A stretch of DNA of 64,000 bases from contig JAALGZ010000009.1 in assembly GCA_015227615.1 (NCBI GenBank), forward strand, positions 62,001-126,000. The letters run 5' to 3'. Below the pieces are notes generated by a model that searched no databases, was not told the DNA's origin, and saw nothing but the letters and a program-made list of their open reading frames with translations. The position numbers were made by a program, and so were the translations under genes. Below, piece by piece: positions 22,201 to 33,759 of the stretch; position 1 is the first letter of the stretch, and the number at the start of each line of letters is the position of its first letter. This stretch comes from Labyrinthula sp. Ha (lineage: Eukaryota; Sar; Bigyra; Labyrinthulida; Labyrinthulaceae).

Positions 22201-23385
22201 CCACAACTGTTTCGAAAAAAGAGGAAGAATTATCTATGGGAATCCAATAAAGCAATATATGGTTTGAAGGAAAGTGGGAGAGCGTGGTTCTTGGATCTAT
22301 CTAGGACACTGGAATCTTTGGGTTGCCAAGCGTGTTTGGTAGAAACAACGTTATTTCGGTGGCGAATGCCAGATGGAGAAATTGTGTATTTACTTATTTA
22401 CGTTGATGATATTTTATTTGCAACCAATAACCCGAAGAATGGTAATTTCATATTGAGGAAATTGAAGACGAGATATGACGTAAAATCTACGCAAAAGGCG
22501 ACGAAATTCATTGGTTTCGAATTCAACCAATTAAATGACGGGGTTCTCGTAAATGTTCAAAATTACATTGATGCAGTTACGATCACTTACGACTGCAAAG
22601 ATACTAAGTATCAGGGAACGCCACATGAACCTGGCAAGTATCACACCCCAGAGGGAAATATTATAGACGAAAAACTTTTTCAACGTATTGTGGGAACATT
22701 ACACTTTATTTCAGAAACTTGCAGGCCAGATATAGCGTATGCCGTCAATCGTTTGGCTGTATTTACAAAATGTCCAACACTACAACTACTAAAAGAGGCA
22801 AAGAAAATACTAAAATATTTGAATCATTCAAAAGAATATGGCTTATTTTATAAGCGGAACACAAAATATTGCAATGTGGCGATATATAGTGACGCTTCAT
22901 GGGCAAATGTACCAGGGGATAGATCATCTTTAGACGGACATCTTATTACAATTAACAAAACACCAATATGTTGGAAGTCGAAAAAACAAAATATTATAGC
23001 GAAATCATCGACTGAAGCAGAGTTGGTCGGTATTACCAGAGCCCTAAGCTCAGCGGAATGGTTGAAGAATGTACTGGAATTCCTGAAGGTTAAGAATATA
23101 AGATGGACTTTAATGAGCGACAGTATTCCAGCAATAAAATTATTACATGGTCAGTCGTTAACTGACAGCTCGAGACATATGGAATTAAAATATTTCTTTA
23201 GTAGGATTGTTTTAAAGAGAAACAGATGGAAAATACAGTATTTAGAAGGGGGGAGGAATCCGGCTGACGTATTCACTAAGCCGGTGAAAGAATATATTTT
23301 CAAGAGGTTAAGAAGGTATCTAGTTGTCTCGAGCAAGAAAAGAAAAGAAAAAGAAAAGAATGGAGATATTAAATATATTAGTTAA
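19255..23385 (+). pseudogene. copia gag-pol polyprotein with three in-frame stops
   Basis: One frame of 1377 codons is broken only by TAG at 21607, TAA at 21727 and TAA at 22129; there is no frameshift. Codons 1-784 are open. Gag is followed by two CCHC zinc knuckles (C220-C233, C238-C251), the protease DSGAS (D343), the GAG-pre-integrase HHCC motif (HKYFGHP, CKTC) and an integrase with D533, D595 and E631, exactly DD35E. After the stops come reverse transcriptase, with YVDD near 22399-22410, and RNase H with SDASW, SSTEAE and ADVFTKP. The position of the first catalytic RT Asp reads LNI (AAT at 22144) rather than the usual LDV. RT is therefore probably inactive in this copy, although Gag and integrase are intact. 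The first 2.3 kb is far more A-rich on the sense strand than the RT/RNase H part. Readthrough is possible, but codon reassignment is not, because host genes end in TAA and TAG. Confidence 0.9.
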
Positions 23386-23494
23386 CTAGAATATATTATA
23401 TCTGAAACATAGAAATAGGTCGTAATTAATAGTATTATTCAGATAAGGGGTTAAGGAATAAACACATAGATAAAAGAGAGAAAAATTCATAATA
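23367..23494 (+). repeat. right LTR, 128 bp
   Basis: Identical to the left LTR. It is preceded by a purine-rich tract (about 23333-23366) that fits a polypurine tract and followed by the target duplication AGTTT. Confidence 0.95.
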
Positions 23495-23499
23495 AGTTT

Positions 23500-24585
23500 C
23501 TTGTTCATATAGATTCAGATCGCAAATGGTGCGCCATCTAATACAAAACCAGAGCGTAATCACATTGCCTTACCAACTGCTTAAAAAAAATTTCAGCGGA
23601 AGAGGTGAATACTTGTGTCAATCCATAGTTGACCTGTTCACAAAGAGATGAGGATACCTATATGCGTTATAGGTTAAGCCTTGTATATTTAACATTAATA
23701 CTTTAGTAGCTAGACATTCTTAATATAGGGAACGTAGGCATTCATAATTAAACCTTACATCGAATTGCTGGAAACAAGCTGCATGGACAAAGCATCTTTG
23801 AATTTACCTCTTGATAGCGCGTTATCTTAAAGAGAATACGTTAATAGCTTCAAGTAGGATTTCCTCCTCAATTATAAACTATAGGCCTTCTTAGTAAACA
23901 AGGAAACAATATTATACCTCAGTATCATGGTTCCTCCTGCAATCATCATAAAACACAATCTTACTGTTTGCTTAAAGACACCATGATTCAATCTTTAATT
24001 TAGTGTTTTCAAAAATCTCATCAAAAGAAATATAAACCCAACTAACAGTTAGGTGGTTAAATTTATTGAAAGGTTATGAGTAGTCCTAATGCATTTGGTC
24101 ATATTACAAAATTAATGGTTCATAAAAAAATAAATTTTCTGTCGCAATATGTATATAACACAGAGTTTACCCTCTTTTCGGGAACGGCAAAATCAAAATT
24201 GTCGCAGGAAAACGTGCAGTAAAAATTTCGTAAATTTCACCGGAGCAAGGTAGCTCTAGCATTATTCTTAGGCATTATTGTAAAACAGGCCCAGATATGG
24301 TAACTTGGTAATAGCAAACTTTCTCTGATGTTATGCCTATCGCTTATATAAGCCATATGGCTTTTTTCCACGATAATGAAGCTCTCTCTCTCTATAATCT
24401 AGCATAGAATATACTGGTTAATTTTGATCATTCTATTGTCACAAACCTCTACTTGCTAACCACTCCCTCTTAAAACCATGTTATTTTTTTTCGAGTCTTT
24501 AAGTTCCAAAATAGTCCCAATTTTGATTCTTAAGTTGAATAAGAAAACTTCAAGATATTTTCAGTACTCAACCTTGCAACATGGA
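23500..24585. other. intergenic, 1.1 kb
   Basis: I see no gene. There is a short (CT)n run at about 24382-24393. An in-frame ATG at 24478 would extend the ORF at 24586 by 36 residues, but those residues look random. Confidence 0.5.
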
Positions 24586-24849
24586 ATGATGCTGGGTCCC
24601 ATCCTTATTCTGTTGATTTTACATTGTCAGCAAGTAGTTTGTCAATGTAAGGCCTTCGAAGTATGTTGCCATTTCAGATTCTTTGGGCTAGAGGAAATGT
24701 TTGGCATTTCCTGGTATGGAAAAGAATATACTGACACCAATAGCTATAATTATTCTATAGAAACAACGGGAAATCTGTGCAAATTGATTTTAGCTTCGTC
24801 GAGATATAGTTGGAGTCAGGTAAAATACTTAGGTATTTATGCTAAATGA
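24586..24849 (+). CDS. putative small secreted cysteine-containing protein
   Basis: 87 aa from ATG 24586 (or the next codon, also ATG). The N-terminus MMLGPILILLILHCQQVVCQ is a good signal peptide. The short mature part has further cysteines (CQCKAFEVCC, NLCKL) and many aromatics. An earlier in-frame ATG at 24478 would bury the signal peptide, so the later start is preferred. A possible 33-nt intron starts at the GTAAAA after residues SWSQ; it would replace the last nine residues with QLEEVVAEGMIP and a stop. That is slightly longer than the introns placed with confidence. No family is recognised. Confidence 0.4.
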   Translation: MMLGPILILLILHCQQVVCQCKAFEVCCHFRFFGLEEMFGISWYGKEYTDTNSYNYSIETTGNLCKLILASSRYSWSQVKYLGIYAK

Positions 24850-25935
24850 AAGCAACTTGAAGAAGTTGTTGCAGAGGGTATGATTCCATAGAATGATTTA
24901 ATATTGTTTTCAGTTATTGAATAATTATTCTCTAAGTCGGAATTTGTTGTTACTATGCAGGAATGTGATTAAGGTGAAACAGTAGAAGATAAAAGGAGTA
25001 TGTTAGAAATGCTTATACTAGTTTCAGTAGCAAGATGTAACCACACTAACTTAAACAATACAATGAATTTTCATGCTTGAGAAATACAACATCTAGGCTC
25101 GGTGTTGGATTAGTTCACTTATTCTAGCAGTATAGATGTAAATACAATGATATTAACAGGCAAACTTAGAGTTAGCCAAGATTAAAAAGTAAAGCATTTA
25201 ATTTAATCTCAAGTATAGTCAATTATTAACTGAAGGGTTTAAGAAAATCTAAAGAATACACATTTTCCATGGCTATATGAACTGAAAAGTCTACCTTTAG
25301 GTAATGCGCGAATAGAACAAGTGTATGTCTTTCACTAATAAATCAGCGTGGTTGGCAACCAGAAAAAACTTACTTTTCAACCCAGTAAGATTTTTCTCAA
25401 CAAATAGTGGTACCTATATTAAACATTCATCAACATTTGTTCACTGCAGTTAAGAAATGTAAAAAACAACATTTATATAAATACTATTCCCGATGCCACC
25501 ATAGCCGCTGAGCACAGGGCTCAAATCTGAGTTATTGACAATTTATAAACATTTTTTATGCCTATGAGTTTCTTAGTGTTAGCGATTAATATTATTAATC
25601 TCATTTTGATTCATCTAGGGCACAACCTACCGGCTCTCAGATCTAGGTAGCTTTGTGAAATTGTTCATGATGAGAATTCACGGCTGGTGGTGAAACTTGG
25701 TCACGTGAGAACGGTGAACTATAGTAATAACTTGCTTATGATAACTTGAAGCTTCTCGTATGGTGAAAACTTGTCAACTTTCATATAATAGATAAGTGTT
25801 CTAGAGATCAGATTATTTGAGCAATGAATTGGTTTCTTTTGGATGTACAGGTACGGAGTTCCCGTTTCAAAGCGTCTACAATGTTGCATTACTAGCTAAA
25901 TAAGAACTCAGAAACGGATCAAAGACACAGCAGGT
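24850..25935. other. intergenic, 1.1 kb
   Basis: No gene, RNA or repeat recognised. Confidence 0.5.
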
Positions 25936-26473
25936 ATGAAGCAGCTAGCTCGAATCCTTCTTTCCCTTATGATCCTATTCATTGGTGGGAACACAAGTCA
26001 AAGACAATTCGATTTCAGCTCGTTCTCTAGTGAAGCAGAAACCTTTTTGTCATCGGAAGAATCTCTGTCCGACTTGTTGAACACAGCAATACCTCCTAAT
26101 TACCTCACAAAGCTAACGGCAATAAGCAGCTCTGTTCGCTTAATCAAGGTAAATTTAATATAACTCTGATTTTAAGGCTTTTCTACCGAGAGGAGAAAAT
26201 ACTTGTTCTCAATCAATTCTTCAAACAGTAGGTAACCTTGGAAAATATAACGAAACAGCAATATGGAAACAACTGGTAGAGGATATCTGCCTAATAGAAC
26301 TTTCGTGCGTTAATGTTCTAGCAACTCAAAGTATCCAACGAATTAAGGACAATGGAAAAGAAGGACTTGTTCTTGCCTTCGGAGAATCAGAATTAAAGAC
26401 GATAGATTTTGTAGATAGCTTGCCTCAAATCTTTGAATATGTGTGCAGCTCATTCCCATATTTAGAACTCTAA
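25936..26473 (+). CDS. secreted protein, two exons, unknown family
   Basis: Exons 25936-26148 and 26177-26473 flank a 28-nt phase-0 intron (26149-26176, GTAAAT...TTAAG). Splicing gives 169 aa; without it the frame stops nine nt into the intron. Residues 1-22 (MKQLARILLSLMILFIGGNT) form a signal peptide. The mature part starts acidic and Ser/Phe-rich (FSSFSSEAETFLSSEESLSD), then has conserved-looking segments CSQSILQTVGNLGKYNET and DICLIELSCVNVLATQ and ends FPYLEL. Four cysteines lie in the second exon. It is presumably exported or vacuolar. The stop TAA at 26471-26473 is followed without any gap by the stop of the opposite WD40 gene. No homologous family is recognised. Confidence 0.75.
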
Positions 26474-27731
26474 CTAGTCACGCTGAAGTTCAGGATGCCT
26501 CCATCTACATAACAGCCCATCTTCCGTACCAGCAACTAAAGAAAGGAAGTTTGAGGCAATTGCACAACAGGTCACCGGTTTTGTGATTCTCCATATTTCC
26601 AGGCTTTCTATCAGGAGGTTTTCATCTGGTACATCTAGTTGAGTGAGATCATATACTTTTATTGCTCCAACGTTGTTTCCACAGGACAAAATATCCCCTG
26701 CTATGCTAAAACTAGTTTCAACTTCTTCTGAAAATTTTGAGACTTTTTCTTTTCTTTGCACGCTGCCTTCTTCCCGATGGAAAAAGAACAAGGTTGACCT
26801 ACAAATAAAGCACGACAAGCAAGCTACTTTTTTGAGAGCCCTATTACCCATTTATCCCCGTAGGTTTGCAAACAGTTGAGTTCTTCAGCTTCAATTGAGC
26901 ACCTGTACTTCTCATCAACAACTAAACTCTTATTTTCTTGCCAAAGAACTTTCAAAATATCTCCAGTCGAAGAGGCGCAATAAAACTGTTTTTTATATAC
27001 TTCAAAACAGGTCAAACTAAGATAGTTATACATTTGAATTAAAGTACGTTTCTTCAGATACTTTCACTGATCCTGTTGGTTTCCTTTGACCCAGTTCGAA
27101 AGCGAACAAGTAATTTCCGCTGATGCAAAAAAACTGATCTGCCTGTTTCCATGCTTTAATCTCAACAATTTTTTCTGGCAGAGGATCACTTCTGTGTATG
27201 ACTTTATGTTCTCTCAAGTCAATCACGCTACAAAATAAGAGTTACTCAAAATTTCTACGAAACACATTTCGAAGAATCTGCGAATAAAATCATTGTGCCA
27301 TTTGGGCTCCAGCATGCTGTCGTTATAACTCCACCTTCTGCATGCTCATTCTTAGTGTTGATAAACCGTGAAGTTAGGTCAATATGTTTCCCAAAGTTTT
27401 CGTTGTCATATATATTGATCTGGTTACTCTACAGGTTTAGAAGAAACAGTAAATGTACCGCATAAGTAAATAAAATGTTCCTGCTAGGGTTAAAACTCAC
27501 ACCAGTGAAACTTTCTCCGTGACTCTCTTTTAGAATTTCACCTAGTTTGTACTCTCTTATCTTGTTTGCTGGTGTCAGAGCGTGTGTTCGTTTCTTGGTA
27601 ACTTGAATAATTTCAACTAGTTAGTTAAACAGAAATTATGCTATACCTTCGCTATCATCGTGGATGTTTTTTTCTATATATTGGAACATAGAGCTCTCTT
27701 TAGATCCTATTACAGCTTCAACAGTTGCCAT
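26474..27731 (-). CDS. WD40-repeat protein, EED/ESC-like (six exons)
   Basis: Exons 27731-27647, 27616-27459, 27428-27259, 27227-27048, 27016-26828 and 26798-26474, separated by introns of 30, 30, 31, 31 and 29 nt, join in frame to 368 aa. The product is a run of degenerate WD40 blades: GVSFNPSRNILFTY then NQINIYD; ACWSPNGTMILFAD then CVSVIDLREHKVIHR; FYCASSTGDILKVLW; ILSCGNNVGAIKVYDL; LVAGTEDGLLCRWRH. The start (LKESHGESFTGVSFN...NQINIYD) and end (LSCGNNVGAIKVYDL...RWRH) resemble the first and last blades of EED/ESC, the WD40 subunit of Polycomb repressive complex 2 that reads H3K27me3. That assignment is my inference and could be a generic WD40 resemblance. The N-terminus is shorter than in animal EED. 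A TATATATAAATA element lies 14-25 nt upstream of the start. The stop abuts the stop of the plus-strand secreted protein. Confidence 0.82.
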
Positions 27732-27744
27732 AATATTAGACGGT

Positions 27745-27756
27745 TATTTATATATA
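27745..27756 (-). promoter_or_regulatory. TATA-like element upstream of the WD40 gene
   Basis: Read on the minus strand this is TATATATAAATA, 14-25 nt before the ATG. The identical 12-mer precedes the gene at 58000. If it works as a TATA or initiator element, the 5' UTR is at most a few nt. Confidence 0.4.
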
Positions 27757-30700
27757 TTGTGCTCTTGCAGAGCGTTATGATTTTGGGCCGTATTTTGAAA
27801 ATACGGATATTGGAATCCTTATGCACTTGAGCCTTGAGGCAAAGGCACTTGAGCGTGTTAACCATAACACAAATTCACCGACGACAACACAGCTTGAGAT
27901 TTAAACTTAAACATTCCTCACAGAAATGAAAAGCATACTTTTTGTTTTAAATCTTTAGCTGGACTATTTTCGGATACTAGATATATATATATATATTGCA
28001 AAATATATTCAATAAATACTTGTGGCAAGGTGTTGAAGGCCAAAGAGACTATTCTAAAATAGAGTAAACACTAGAAAAATATTAATACTTGTTAAAACCT
28101 TTTTGTAAACGTTAGTTTTACTTGATTTCGAAGGCTTGGGTTTTCAAACTTTGCTTAATTTCCTTGCACTGGTAGGGAAGATCGGGACCACCTTATTTGA
28201 CATTTATGTTGGGTCACTCGATACCCCATGCTAAAACAGACTTGTTATTAAAAATCATGTGAAATAGATTATAATTATGTCCAGTTTTATATTTGGTGAA
28301 AATGACATAAGTGTAACGAGGTTGCTGAGGATGGAAACTTGTCTATATATGTTTCTGGTATGGAGTATAATATGTGGTTATTTTGCCCCGTATATTCTAA
28401 GACAAAAAAAATAAAATATACACCATTCCATGCATCGCATAGCTTAAATCTGTTGGTTTTATATCTTTAATGTTCCAGGTATTCCTATTCCTTTATTCTA
28501 GTATGGAGAGAGGTTTGTTTCCTTCCATTAGTGGCCTCTAATTTTAAGGGTGTAAATTTAGTCTCAAAACCATATATTTACTAGCTTATGAAGCGTACAA
28601 AACATCTTAATGCCAGAAGCATAGATTTTCTTCATATTTTAGTTTTTTCCACATGTTACAGTGTTAGAACTTGGCATCGGATTTGATAGAAATTATCAAT
28701 AATTGTTAGATAATTATTTTGATTCTGATTATCTAGAAAGGAATTGAGATTTTGATTTTTATAAAATGATTCTAATTTTATTCTGATTATCACTTGATTA
28801 TCAAAATAAAAATGTGCTGTGGGACCCTGTCTTAAATTGCCGATGATTTCTTACTCATTTTCTAAACCGTGTGCAAACCTTTAAAAACTGGCCACATAAC
28901 ATATGAAGAATCCAGTATTAGGAAGTGGTTGGGCTAAGGGGCTAATTTTTTGAAGCATTGTGTATGGAGCAAAAAATGAAAAGATATTTTTTTTGCTATT
29001 TTTCCCAGGACCTTGTGACGCAGCCTTGTATTGACAATCAATTGAGTATCAATAATTAATCAAAATGGTTGGGAATTATCAGAACCATGCAATAAGAAAA
29101 ATATGAGCAAAATTTTTATTAAAAAGTTACCAATAAGTCGAATCCGATCCTTGTTTCAAACTGCCTAGTCAGGTCAAAATTTTCAGCTTTTACCAGAGGA
29201 TAACCAAAACAAATACTCGGACATCCTTGGCTCTGAAGACAAACGGTTATTATTCAAGAATGTTAAAGAGAGTAAAAAGGTCATACCTCAAGGTTTGAAT
29301 TGTCAGTGATGATAGTCTCCAGCGATTTCAAATTCATGATGATTAATGAACTATTCTAATATTTGCTGTTTTCTCGAAGATATATACATTGAAACAAAAA
29401 TGGCAGTGAATAGCGTAATGCTTAACACCTTAACAATGAAAGTGAAAGGTATGGATATGCTTTTATCTCGTAAGTCCTGGCATAATGAGATTCGCTGGTA
29501 TTTTAGGAAGTTCTTATGTTAAGTTATGACTTATATATCAGCCTTCATAAAATCAACAGGCTACTTCCCTTAACTAGTCAAGCTGTACATCAATAGAAAC
29601 TAAGAACTGATAACATATAGCTAAGCTATATCTTAACCTGTTTAGCGTATGACAAGATGTTCACCAATCTTTGAGACTCTGTTTACTTTTTAGCATTGAA
29701 GAGCTGTATCTGCACTGAAGATTCCAGATGAATACAACTATATGATTAAATATTTAGAGAGGTGAATGCTGGGTTTTCTGATCTTCTTCGTAATTTACAA
29801 AAATAAATATTATCTTGGTCAAATATACATTACACCACTTTTTCTTAACACTCTTTACTTATTGTGAAAAATAATTTTTTCAGATTGAGTTATTCGTGAT
29901 CTGCTAAATTGTGTCTTAAATATACAAATCCAGCTGTTGTGAACCTAAGTTAAATGAAATGTTATTTACTTTAGAACTTAAGTATTTTAGTTAAGCTCAA
30001 CAAAGTAATAAATTAATTTTACCAGTACAATAACACCCATCTGTTTTCGCGTGTAGCATGATGCTTAAGTAACTACAGTACAGGCTGATACTGGCTAAGA
30101 TGGTAACAACTGCGTTTCTTTTGGGAAGTTCTGTTTCTAGTTTTTGTTCAGCAGCAGAAAGTGCATTGATGTCTCCTACGAGCTACTTTCAACCCTTCCC
30201 ACTTAAACCTTCAAATGGTTATGTTTAAGTCCTGACTTTGACATGCTATATGAAGAAAACCAAGAAGAGTAGTATGATCACTTGGTAGCACTAGAATGCG
30301 CAAAAACTAAGACTTAATCATACTAGTTTATGCTCTTGAGAAACCACAATACTCTAATAGAAAAAAAATCCATATGACATTTTAACAGGCATTTTATGCT
30401 CACACAATAATTGACTTATCGACAGGAGAATAAGCAGAGATTCGGTAGAGTCTGTATAAATAGCTACGACATATCTGTGAAAATAAGAATGAAGAATCGA
30501 GTTCACACAGATCTAAATTTCCAGTAAATAGAGAACTATAGCATTCTTTTGACCAATTAAGCTTTCAGTACAATGACAAGAAGAGGGAAAAGTCTAATAC
30601 GTTTTGTAACTGTCTAGCAAGTGACCAAGCAGCAATATCATTAGAAGAGTTAATTAAACCCTGCCAACACGTACAGGAGATTAACATTTGGTGGTAAGTG

Positions 30701-31955
30701 ACGCACCTCCGTGCTAATTTAAGTGTTCGATGCGATGAACCGGTTATTACTGATTCCCACGTGACTTATACGGTCGGCAAAGTTAAATATCGATGTGAAG
30801 AGAAACTTAAGAATATATTTAAGGCCAAATAGTTCTCTGTATGACTTTAGGACAAGCCAAACCAGCGCACTTCACAACTGTCATCCAAAAGAAGAAAACT
30901 ACTCGAAAGGTGGTCTAAATTCCCTTGATAATCGCCTAGAGTCAGCTAGCGCATCCATAACTGCTAATACTATCTTTGTAGAAATACGTTACCAGCATGA
31001 ACTTCTATAAACAAAACATAATCCAGAGTATTGGGGTAGTTACAAGTCATTTCTTGTGGCACAAGGGGCCATTCTCACTGCCTTTCAGAGAACAAAATAA
31101 TGCAGCCTACAAAAACTGTTACAGTCTATGTTTTTAGGAAACAATAATTCACGAGCTCATGTGCGAGCCGTAACAATTGATTTTGTGCTTGAAGTTGTGC
31201 TGATGAAACCACGCGGTCTTAGGAATTTAACCAAGTTTTACTTACCTCTGTCTTAGCCATGTTGCTTCAATTGCTATCTGCTTTAGAATTTAAAAACTCT
31301 AAATTCTCCGAGCAAAAGACAAAAAAAAATCACCTCTACCGTTCTAAGTAGTTGAACTACATTCTCCATCGCTTTTCAGCTGACTGTCTCATTATTTCCG
31401 ATCTTTCTAAGAGTTAAACTAATCACAGAGATAGCTAGGTCTTAGGGTTATAGCAGTCTTGGTTTCAGGGCTAAGTGCCTTGATTAAGTGAAAGGGTTAA
31501 AACTCCAATTGACGTAATGAGTTCTGGAAAGTCAGCTTATGTTGGGTTTACACGTCTCCAATTTTGACCTCGCATTAAATCATTTAGCTGCAATTATACT
31601 TTCATCTGAGTTTGGTAAAATATAAAATCATGCTCCCTCTAAAGTCACGCAACACTTGCACGATTATATTATGAAAATATGCAATCGCAATCCTCTTCCC
31701 CAAAGATAAGCTAGGCGCGTATCTATAATTCCATTGATAAGCTGCGAGAAAAAGCCTACTGCTAGAAAGCACGTAGTGTAAGAATTCATATATTTCTGCA
31801 TATATAAGAGATTTGATCAGCAACCATTTGAAGAACACGAGCACCCAGAATTTAAAATTTCAGATGGCAGAAAAAGGGCATAACGTTTGAACTTATATCA
31901 CTTTTTGAATTTACGGAAGAAAATTTTTTAGTTTTTTGTTTTGGTTAAACCAGTT
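27757..31955. other. gene desert, 4.2 kb, containing one MITE-like copy
   Basis: No supportable gene. A (TA)n run lies near 27978-27995. The MITE-like repeat at 28671-29150 is listed separately. Small frames at 30795-31010 and 31602-31844 show no motif. I see no RNA genes. Confidence 0.6.
28671..29150 (+). repeat. MITE-like repeat, copy 1
   Basis: About 480 bp. It begins TTGGCATCGGATTTGATAG and ends GTCGAATCCGATCC, which are imperfect inverted ends sharing ATCGGATTyGA. It shares the 20-mer TTTTGATTCTGATTATCTAG with copy 2, and also an ACCGTrTGmAAA block, a GTGACrCAGCC block and a central near-palindrome around CAATTG. It has no ORF. This looks like a non-autonomous DNA transposon remnant. 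Confidence 0.75.
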
Positions 31956-33759
31956 TTAACCAACAAAGTGGTGTACCCCAGCTAATAGTATATATGTAGG
32001 TACACTTTTCAGCCATTCGTATTCGATAAATGAACGAAAGAAGTCAAACTCGGAAAGGCACTCTAAGTCAATATCATACTCTACTAAATTATCAGGTGTC
32101 TCAAAACACTCAGGCACAGGCCAAGTGTGCCCATAAACTGTTCCACTCTTCACTCCTTCGCAGAAGTTATACTCTCCAGGAACCAATAACTGACTTCTTG
32201 TATTATGATGTACATATACTATATAACCAGTAAGAGACAAAAGCAAGCAGAAGAGAAACCCAACGAACCTTACGGAACAAAATCCACACGTTGACTTTTT
32301 TACGAGCACGGAAACAAATATTACTCCAACACCAATTAGAACAGATTGCGGTTCAGAAGAAAGAAAGGGATCCTCAGCTAACATTCTATCAAAAGAAAAT
32401 ATCTTCGATAATTCTTCTTCACTTAAGTGAACCATAAATGCACTGTTTTTCTTATACTCGCCCTCATTCTCACATCCGTAAGCAACGAAAACATCAGTTA
32501 ACGAAATATTTTCTATTGGATTAGCCTCAGAACCAATAAACACACCAACACCAGTAGGTCTATAAATAACAACATTTTTCAGCTTAATGTTTGAATACTT
32601 TCCTCTTGGCTCAGCTGCGCATTTAGATCCTGGAATGAATGGCCACGAGAGACTGCAGGTCGATGGATCACGGAAATCAACTTGTTGGGCAGGCCTAAGG
32701 TCAATAATAAGTAAAAAATTACCCAATCCAAATTCCATATTGCATAGGTGAATCAATAAAAATATTTTCAAAGGTCACATCATCAACTAAACCTTCGTTG
32801 AACCTTTCATAGTTGCAAGGGCACATGTGATGATTATATTCCTCATCATGTATCTTCCGATATTTGAAATAAATAGCTTTAACAGACTTGTAAATATATA
32901 AATCTCGAAAACTTATATTTCTGTTGTGGCTATTTGCCATTGATCCAATAGCTATTCCAAGACCAGAGCCATAAATACGCTCGAACAGCATATTCTTGGA
33001 TCCATCCTTTACTGATATTATATCATCCTGTGTATATATTGTACAATCATGAACATGAACGTTTCTTCCAGTAAAGTCTAGTCCATCAGTGTTAAAAGCT
33101 GACAAATCAAATAATCCATGATCACCTAAGTTATTTGTTCTCTTATTAATAATTTCAACTTCAAAAGTTTCAACATTTGTCACATTTTCAAAGAGAGTTG
33201 TCCAAAAGGGCGAATTTATAAGTAGAAGGTTGTGAAACTTTATATCCTCGGAATTAATTACTCGAAGTATTCGTGGTCTATTCTCCAAATGTTTGAGATA
33301 ACCAAAAACAGGGTAATTCCACCAGTACATTCCATTTCCATTAATAATACCTGTTCGCTTCAACTCTTTAGTTTTATAATATCTATAAGACCCGTGGATT
33401 ATAATGTTTCTAGAGTTTGTTATCTCAATGCACTCGCGGACAGCGGTTGATCCAGGATATAGTGGCCAAGAGGCAATGTCTTTGGTAAATAAAAGAGTGC
33501 CAAGTATGTTAATTTCAACATTTTCCAAGCTAGTTGCTAATATACCCCCTGCAAGATAAGTTTGACCTTCTGGAAATGTTAAGGCGTAACCTTTCTTGTT
33601 CTGTTGAAAGAACGTGTTCAAGATATTTGTATTTACACTTGCTGCTTCTTCAGTGAAATTATCTATAATTCCTCCAAGATCATTTATAAAGTTTATAGAT
33701 TTTCTAATGGCAGAAGAGAGAGAAAACAAGACGAAGAAATAAATTGTAAATATCCTCAT
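31956..33759 (-). CDS. GH28 (polygalacturonase-like) protein with signal peptide and C-terminal membrane anchor
   Basis: Exons 33759-32723 and 32694-31956 around a 28-nt phase-2 intron (32722-32695, GTAATT...CTTAG) give 591 aa. Residues 1-17 (MRIFTIYFFVLFSLSSA) are a signal peptide. The parallel beta-helix of GH28 is evident: NSPFWT, FNTDGLDF (D225) and QDDII (D245, D246) match the catalytic aspartates. The usual G-H-G turn reads GLG (residues 266-268), so the conserved catalytic His is replaced by Leu, and the R-I-K substrate motif is not evident (AIYFKYR instead). Two hydrophobic segments (about 464-477 and 488-506) suggest membrane anchoring, and about 85 residues follow. GH28 enzymes cleave pectic polymers. 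This one is anchored and altered, so it may have another polysaccharide substrate or little activity. Confidence 0.85.

Larger units (their letters stand above)
19095..23494 (+). mobile_element. Ty1/copia LTR retrotransposon, complete, 4.4 kb
   Basis: The element is bounded by two 128-bp LTRs (19095-19222 and 23367-23494) that I read as identical base for base, and flanked by a perfect 5-bp target-site duplication AGTTT (19090-19094 and 23495-23499). The LTR ends are TATTA...TAATA, a 5-bp inverted repeat, instead of the usual TG...CA. A possible primer-binding site, GGTTAACAGCGCG, follows the left LTR directly at 19223. A purine-rich tract ending in TGGAGA touches the right LTR at 23366. The internal order gag, protease, integrase, reverse transcriptase, RNase H is that of copia elements. 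Identical LTRs imply a recent insertion. Confidence 0.95.

Noticed and set aside
19255-23385. Reassigned TAA/TAG codons (ciliate-type code) to explain the open copia frame
   Set aside because: Well-recognised host genes in the window end with TAA and TAG at expected positions, so these codons are stops here.
25490-25540. tRNA-like GGGCTCAAATCTGAG segment
   Set aside because: No matching acceptor stem or anticodon arm upstream; similar checks of other GTTCGA/GTTCAA-like sites also failed.
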